Shown here piece by piece: positions 5,151 to 9,114 of a stretch of 9,114 nt of DNA. Origin of the DNA: an uncultured Prevotella sp. (GTDB lineage: Bacteria; Bacteroidota; Bacteroidia; Bacteroidales; Bacteroidaceae); the NCBI GenBank assembly GCA_900550635.1, contig URSZ01000099.1, positions 1-9,114 of the forward strand. Direction: 5' to 3'. The notes below the pieces were generated by a model, which did no database searches, had not been told where the DNA came from, and was given only the letters and a program-made list of their open reading frames with translations. The position numbers were made by a program, and so were the translations under genes. The number at the start of each line of letters is the position of its first letter. Position 1 is the first letter of the stretch.

Positions 5151-7916
5151 ATGAACAAATTATACCTGCTCGACGCTTACGCTTTGATATACCGCGCCTA
5201 TTATGCGCTCATCCAAAAGCCGCGAATCAACTCGAAAGGAATGAACACCTCGGCCATTTACGGCTTTGTCAACACGCTCGAGGAAGTAAGGACACTATTC
5301 TCGCCCACTCACCTGGCCGTGGCCTTCGACCCCGCAGGCAAGACCTTCCGACACGAAATATACGAGCCTTACAAGGCACAACGACAGGAAACTCCGGAAG
5401 ACATACGCAAATCAGTGCCTGTAATAAAAGACATCATCAGAGCCTACAACATCCCCATACTTGAAGTGGAACACTATGAGGCCGACGACGTGATAGGTAC
5501 CGCAGCAAGCCGCTTTGCCTCGGCAGATACGGAAGTTTACATGCTTACTCCCGACAAGGATTACGGGCAACTCGTCGGACAAAACATCTGGATGCTCCGC
5601 CCGATGAAAGGCGGAACTTTCGAAAAGCTCGGCCCCGACGAAATAAACGCAAAGTACGGAATCGACAGCCCGAAAAAGGTAATCGACCTGCTCGGACTAA
5701 TGGGCGACAGCTCGGACAACATACCGGGCTGCCCGGGAGTGGGCGAAAAAACCGCCGTAACACTTATAAAACAGTTCGGCGGAATCGACGCACTGCTCTC
5801 CGGAAAAGACCAGCTCAAAGGTGCGCTGAAAAACAAGGTAACCGACAACGAACAACAGATACTGCTTTCGCGCGACCTCGCAACCATACGCACCGACATC
5901 CCCCTGCCCTTTTCGCTCGACGAACTGAAACTGCACGACATCGACCGGGAGGAGGTGCGAAAACTGTTTTCGGAGCTCGAGTTCCGCAGCCTTTTGTCGC
6001 GCGTTCTCGGAGAAGGCAAAAAATCCGCCCGCTCAGTGCAAATTGAAGGCGATCTCTTTGCCGTAAATCCGACCGAGGACACGGAAGTTCAGAAAAAAAC
6101 GAATCTCAGAGGGTTAAATTCGGTTGCTCATACCTATAAACTCGTTGAAAATAAGGAAGAAATGCGCGCGTTAAGCCAAAAATTCCTGTCAGCCAAAACT
6201 CTCAGTTTAGATACTGAGACCACTGGAACCGACGCTATGACAGCCGAGCTCGTAGGTCTGAGCTTCGCCGTCGAGGAATTCGAGGCATATTACATACCTG
6301 TGCCGCCCGAACGCGAAGAAGCACAAAAAATCGTCGACATCTTCAAACCCGCATACGAAAATCCGTCGTCGCTCAAAACAGGTCAGAACATAAAATACGA
6401 CATGCTCGTGCTGGCACGCTACGGGGTAGACATAAAAGGAAAGATGTTCGACACCATGGTGGCGCACTACGTCCTGCAACCCGAACTTCCTCACAACATG
6501 GACGCGCTCGCCGAGCAATACCTCGGTTACTCGACCATAAAAATCGAAGAACTCATAGGCCCGAAGGGCAAGAAGCAGAAAAACATGCGCGACCTCCCAC
6601 CCGGCGACGTCTACGAGTACGCATGCGAGGACGCCGACGTAACACTGAGGCTCAAGAACGCACTTCACGACGAGCTCGTGCGCAACGACGCAATTCAGCT
6701 GTTCGAAGAAGTGGAAATGCCGCTCGTGCGCGTGCTCGCAGCCATGGAACTCACCGGCGTGCGTATCGATACCGAAACGCTGCGCGAGACATCCGAACTG
6801 TTCACCCTGCGCATGAACAAACTGGAAGAGGAAGTCTTTGCCCTTGCAGGCGAGAGTTTCAACCTTTCTTCGCCCAAACAGGTGGGCGAAATACTTTTCG
6901 ACAAGCTGAAGATTGACGAACGGGCCAAACGCACCAAGACCGGACAGTATGTAACCTCCGAAGAAGTGCTCGAAAAGCTCCGCCCGCGCCACGAGATAGT
7001 CGACCGCATACTCAATTACCGCGGGCTGAAGAAACTTACTTCCACCTACGTCGATTCGCTCCCTACCCTAATCAATCCCTCCACCGGAAAGATACACACG
7101 TCGTTCAACCAAACCGTAACCAGCACCGGACGGCTAAGCTCCAGCAATCCTAACCTGCAGAACATACCCGTGCGCGGCGACGACGGCAAGGAAATACGCA
7201 AGGCATTCATTCCCGAGCCTGGCTGCACGTTCTTCTCGGCCGACTACTCGCAGATAGAACTGCGCATAATGGCCCACCTGAGCGGCGACAAGCACATGAT
7301 AGAAGCCTTCCTTGAAGGCGACGACATTCACGCCTCGACCGCAGCAAAGATATACCACAAACCTATCGGCGACGTTACGCGCGACGAGCGGCGAAAAGCC
7401 AAGACGGCCAACTTCGGCATTATCTACGGCATTTCGGTGTTCGGGCTGGCCGAAAGGCTCAACGTGCCACGCAGCGAGGCCAGGGAACTGATAGACGGTT
7501 ACTTTGCCACTTATCCGCGCGTGCGCGAATACATGGACGAGAGCATTGAACGGGCGCGCCGGCAGGGATATATCGAGACGTTGCTGCGCCGCCGCCGTTA
7601 CCTGCCCGACATCAATTCGCGCAACGCCATAGTGCGCGGATACGCGGAGCGAAATGCAATAAACGCCCCCATACAGGGCAGTGCGGCCGACATAATAAAA
7701 ATAGCCATGGTCAGGATTTACAACCGCTTCCTCAGCGAAAACCTGCGTTCCACCATGATGTTGCAGGTGCACGACGAATTGAATTTCAGCGTCGTGCCCG
7801 AAGAACGCGAAATTGTAGAGCAGATAGTAATACACGAAATGGAAAACGCCTACAGCCTCAGCGTTCCCTTGAAAGCCGACTGCGGATGGGGCGCCAACTG
7901 GCTCGAAGCGCACTGA
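5151..7916 (+). CDS. polA: DNA polymerase I with 5' nuclease and proofreading domains
   Basis: A 921-residue three-domain DNA polymerase I that removes RNA primers, fills gaps and acts in repair. The 5'-nuclease domain (about 1-290) has FDPAGKTFR (59-67), EADD (110-113), DKD (135-137), GDSSDNIPG (185-193) and a helix-hairpin-helix GVGEKTA. The 3'-5' exonuclease (about 345-510) keeps its acidic residues in DTETTG (D354, E356), NIKYD (D417) and YACEDAD (D494), so proofreading is probably active. The polymerase domain has motif A DYSQIELR (698-705), O-helix R747/K751/F755/Y759 and motif C VHDE (873-876); Phe at 755 predicts discrimination against dideoxynucleotides. I start at ATG 5151 (MNKLYLLDAYALIYR, as in relatives), not at the in-frame TTG at 5142. 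The linker-encoding DNA (about 6061-6240) is clearly less GC-rich than the rest. It stands alone, divergent from the polyprenyl synthase gene. Confidence 0.97.
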   Translation: MNKLYLLDAYALIYRAYYALIQKPRINSKGMNTSAIYGFVNTLEEVRTLFSPTHLAVAFDPAGKTFRHEIYEPYKAQRQETPEDIRKSVPVIKDIIRAYNIPILEVEHYEADDVIGTAASRFASADTEVYMLTPDKDYGQLVGQNIWMLRPMKGGTFEKLGPDEINAKYGIDSPKKVIDLLGLMGDSSDNIPGCPGVGEKTAVTLIKQFGGIDALLSGKDQLKGALKNKVTDNEQQILLSRDLATIRTDIPLPFSLDELKLHDIDREEVRKLFSELEFRSLLSRVLGEGKKSARSVQIEGDLFAVNPTEDTEVQKKTNLRGLNSVAHTYKLVENKEEMRALSQKFLSAKTLSLDTETTGTDAMTAELVGLSFAVEEFEAYYIPVPPEREEAQKIVDIFKPAYENPSSLKTGQNIKYDMLVLARYGVDIKGKMFDTMVAHYVLQPELPHNMDALAEQYLGYSTIKIEELIGPKGKKQKNMRDLPPGDVYEYACEDADVTLRLKNALHDELVRNDAIQLFEEVEMPLVRVLAAMELTGVRIDTETLRETSELFTLRMNKLEEEVFALAGESFNLSSPKQVGEILFDKLKIDERAKRTKTGQYVTSEEVLEKLRPRHEIVDRILNYRGLKKLTSTYVDSLPTLINPSTGKIHTSFNQTVTSTGRLSSSNPNLQNIPVRGDDGKEIRKAFIPEPGCTFFSADYSQIELRIMAHLSGDKHMIEAFLEGDDIHASTAAKIYHKPIGDVTRDERRKAKTANFGIIYGISVFGLAERLNVPRSEARELIDGYFATYPRVREYMDESIERARRQGYIETLLRRRRYLPDINSRNAIVRGYAERNAINAPIQGSAADIIKIAMVRIYNRFLSENLRSTMMLQVHDELNFSVVPEEREIVEQIVIHEMENAYSLSVPLKADCGWGANWLEAH

Positions 7917-8016
7917 CGCTTCGCTCCCCGGCCGTCCCCTACCCTGGCAAACCAAGCCGCAAGTCGCCTTTTGTCTGTATAATTCAAGCCGGTTTTCACC
8001 CCGCCCGGGAGGTGGC

Positions 8017-8083
8017 AAAAAATATGTCTGACATAATTCGAATTATGTCAGACATATTTTAAATTATCTCAGAGATATTTTTT
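8017..8083 (-). repeat. Dispersed palindromic element, copy C (inverted; contains 42-bp perfect palindrome)
   Basis: This is the reverse complement of the copy A design. Palindromes TATGTCTGACATA (8023-8035), TATGTCAGACATA (8044-8056) and TATCTCAGAGATA (8065-8077) are centred 21 bp apart at 8029, 8050 and 8071. The linkers are ATTCGAAT and TTTTAAAT. An A-run lies at 8017-8022 (joined to the first unit) and a T-run at 8078-8083. Positions 8019-8060 form a perfect 42-bp palindrome with no spacer. It lies about 100 bases past the polA stop and 180 bases beyond the greA-HIT terminator. Confidence 0.87.
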
Positions 8084-8262
8084 CTTTGCTCCCATGCGGG
8101 TGTAAGAAACTGTTACACAGTTTTCGGAATATCCCGCCGCGAACGTCTGTTTTCCCAAGCCCGTAAATTCGCTTCCCGTTTCGTTTCTCTTGCTACCTGC
8201 CCGGCCTACGCACCGGCGTGCACAGCCATGAAAACGGCAGTAATACTCTGCCGGAAAGCCGC

Positions 8263-8300
8263 AAAAAAAGCGGCAGGAAGGGAATCCCCCACCCTGCCGC
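8263..8300 (-). terminator. Intrinsic terminator of the greA-HIT operon
   Basis: On the minus strand GCGGCAGG (8300-8293) pairs with CCTGCCGC (8277-8270), and the stem can extend inward through three further G-C pairs. Seven T residues follow (8269-8263). It starts 40 bases after the HIT stop codon. A shorter competing hairpin, GCCGC/GCGGC, overlaps it on the other strand but lacks a T-run. Confidence 0.92.
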
Positions 8301-8340
8301 GTATTGTTTTCGATGTGTTGTGCCTCGTGTCGCCCGCCGT

Positions 8341-8745
8341 TTACGCCTCTTCGTCGAACGCTGCGCTTATTGCGTCGGCTGCAGCGCGGAACTCCTCCTC
8401 TGTGGGCTTGAGTTTCTCGCGGCGGAAATCCATGTCCTTTTCCGACTGCATTGGTATGAGGTGTATGTGTGCGTGCGGCACTTCAAGCCCCAGCACGGCC
8501 ATTCCCACCTTGCGGCACGGAAACGCCTTGCCCACTGCCTTGGCCACTTTCTTTGCAAACACCGTCATCCTCGCCAGCTCGTCGTCGCTCAGGTCGAAGA
8601 TGTAATCCACCTCGCGTCGCGGAATTACGAGCGTGTGGCCCATCACCATCGGGTTAATGTCGAGAAATGCGTAGAACTCGTCGTTTGCGGCACATTTGTA
8701 CGACGGTATCTCGCCTGCCGCTATCTTTGAAAATATGCTTGCCAT
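8341..8745 (-). CDS. HIT-family (histidine triad) nucleotide hydrolase
   Basis: A 134-residue cytoplasmic protein of the HIT superfamily, closest to the Hint branch. The triad HAHIHLI is at residues 91-97. By analogy with Hint, the middle His93 is the nucleophile that attacks the alpha-phosphate of nucleotide phosphoramidates or adenylated compounds. The N-terminal part shows the usual FSKIAAGEIPS, FLDINPM and GHTLVIPRRE segments (residues 5-45), and the length is normal. The acidic C-terminus (DEEA) has no known role. The start ATG at 8745 lies 20 bases after the greA stop, so the two form an operon ending at the terminator at 8263-8300. The physiological substrate is unknown; linkage to greA is, to my knowledge, common in this phylum but does not by itself reveal a function. 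Confidence 0.93.
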   Translation of the reverse strand: MASIFSKIAAGEIPSYKCAANDEFYAFLDINPMVMGHTLVIPRREVDYIFDLSDDELARMTVFAKKVAKAVGKAFPCRKVGMAVLGLEVPHAHIHLIPMQSEKDMDFRREKLKPTEEEFRAAADAISAAFDEEA

Positions 8746-8765
8746 TGCCGTAACGTTTTAAATGG

Positions 8766-9114
8766 TTATCCTACCGAGATATTCATTATCTCGAACTCTA
8801 CAACTCCCTGCGGAATCTTGATTTTTACCACCTCGCCCACCTTGTGTCCGAGCAATCCTTGCGCCACGGGTGTTTGCGACGATATTTTGCCTTCGCGCAG
8901 GTTGGCTTCCGATTCGCTCACGATGGTATATTTCATCCTGGCGTTGTTCTTTACGTTGCGCATTTCGACGGTCGAGAGAATCTGCACGGTATCGTTCTTG
9001 AGTTTGCTGGCATCTATTATCTTGGCTTCCGCTATGGCGGCTTTGAGTTTGTTTATCTTCATTTCCAGCATTGCCTGTGCCTCTATAGCAGCGTCGTATT
9101 CGCTTTTTTCAGAC
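8766..9114 (-). CDS. greA: Transcription elongation factor GreA, C-terminal part (5' end outside window)
   Basis: The visible 115 codons cover most of a GreA of about 155 residues; the gene runs off the right edge, so the Met at 9071 is internal and not the start. The upstream peptide SEYDAAIEAQAMLEMKINKL matches the second helix of the N-terminal coiled coil, which enters the RNA polymerase secondary channel to stimulate cleavage of backtracked RNA. The acidic tip residues are outside the window. The C-terminal FKBP-like domain is clear, with LREGKISSQTPVAQGLLGHK and VGEVVKIKIPQGVVEFEI. It lies directly upstream of the HIT gene in one operon; the promoter must lie beyond position 9114. Confidence 0.95.
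   Translation of the reverse strand, partial: SEKSEYDAAIEAQAMLEMKINKLKAAIAEAKIIDASKLKNDTVQILSTVEMRNVKNNARMKYTIVSESEANLREGKISSQTPVAQGLLGHKVGEVVKIKIPQGVVEFEIMNISVG

Larger units (their letters stand above)
7917..8340. other. 424-bp intergenic region between converging polA and HIT genes
   Basis: I see no credible gene here. It holds copy C of the dispersed element (8017-8083) and an isolated inverted repeat, GTGTAA-7-TTACAC (8100-8118). The strong terminator of the greA-HIT transcript is at 8263-8300. The roughly 140 bases between 8119 and 8262 contain nothing I recognise. No GC-rich hairpin with a T-run follows polA, so copy C is the only visible terminator-like structure for it. Confidence 0.7.

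Noticed and set aside
6207..6992. Minus-strand open frame of 261 codons inside polA
   Set aside because: Antisense to the exonuclease and polymerase domains; low-complexity hydrophobic and His-rich sequence with no family resemblance.
7134..8018. Minus-strand open frame of 294 codons opposite the 3' end of polA
   Set aside because: Antisense shadow; polymerase motifs A, B and C lie in the plus-strand frame over the same DNA.
1604..8077. Composite transposon or invertible segment bounded by inverted copies A and C
   Set aside because: The repeats are only 55 bp and imperfectly matched, there is no transposase or invertase, and the enclosed genes are ordinary housekeeping genes plus one hydrolase.

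Overview
The window looks like a chromosomal housekeeping stretch from a member of the Bacteroidales with fairly high GC. Three things point there. The proteins match Bacteroidales-type DeoC, PolA and polyprenyl synthetase. Start codons have almost no Shine-Dalgarno sequence in front of them. Upstream regions carry TAnnTTTG-like -7 boxes. I cannot fix the family or genus. No phage, transposase, CRISPR array, tRNA or rRNA is visible.

Layout, left to right. (1) A tight plus-strand operon: the 3' end of dtd (D-aminoacyl-tRNA deacylase), a MazG-like nucleotide pyrophosphohydrolase, and deoC (deoxyribose-phosphate aldolase). The deoC product has an unusual His/Cys-rich N-terminal tail built from a 14-residue repeat. 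(2) A convergent minus-strand gene for a secreted clan GH-A glycoside hydrolase. Its barrel seems to be split by an insert of about 225 residues between the nucleophile strand and the last strand. (3) A 495-bp intergenic region. (4) A minus-strand long-chain polyprenyl diphosphate synthase, divergent from plus-strand polA. (5) A 424-bp intergenic region. (6) A minus-strand greA (running off the right edge) and HIT-family gene pair ending in a strong intrinsic terminator.

The most striking non-coding signal is a dispersed intergenic element of about 55 bp, present three times: 1604-1658, 3835-3889, and 8023-8077 in reverse orientation. Each copy has three 13-bp blocks whose centres are exactly 21 bp apart, joined by 8-bp AT linkers and bounded by an A-run on one side and a T-run on the other. 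Most blocks are 6-1-6 palindromes such as TATGTCTGACATA. In the third copy, two units plus linkers form a perfect 42-bp palindrome. Every copy lies next to at least one gene 3' end and two lie between convergent genes. This fits a bidirectional terminator, a REP- or MITE-like element, or an array of phased protein-binding sites. I cannot tell which from sequence alone.

The genes do not form one pathway. The left operon handles clean-up and salvage of tRNA charging errors, nucleotides and deoxyribose phosphate. The centre covers quinone side-chain synthesis and DNA replication/repair. The right end covers transcript-cleavage elongation control and a nucleotide-binding hydrolase.
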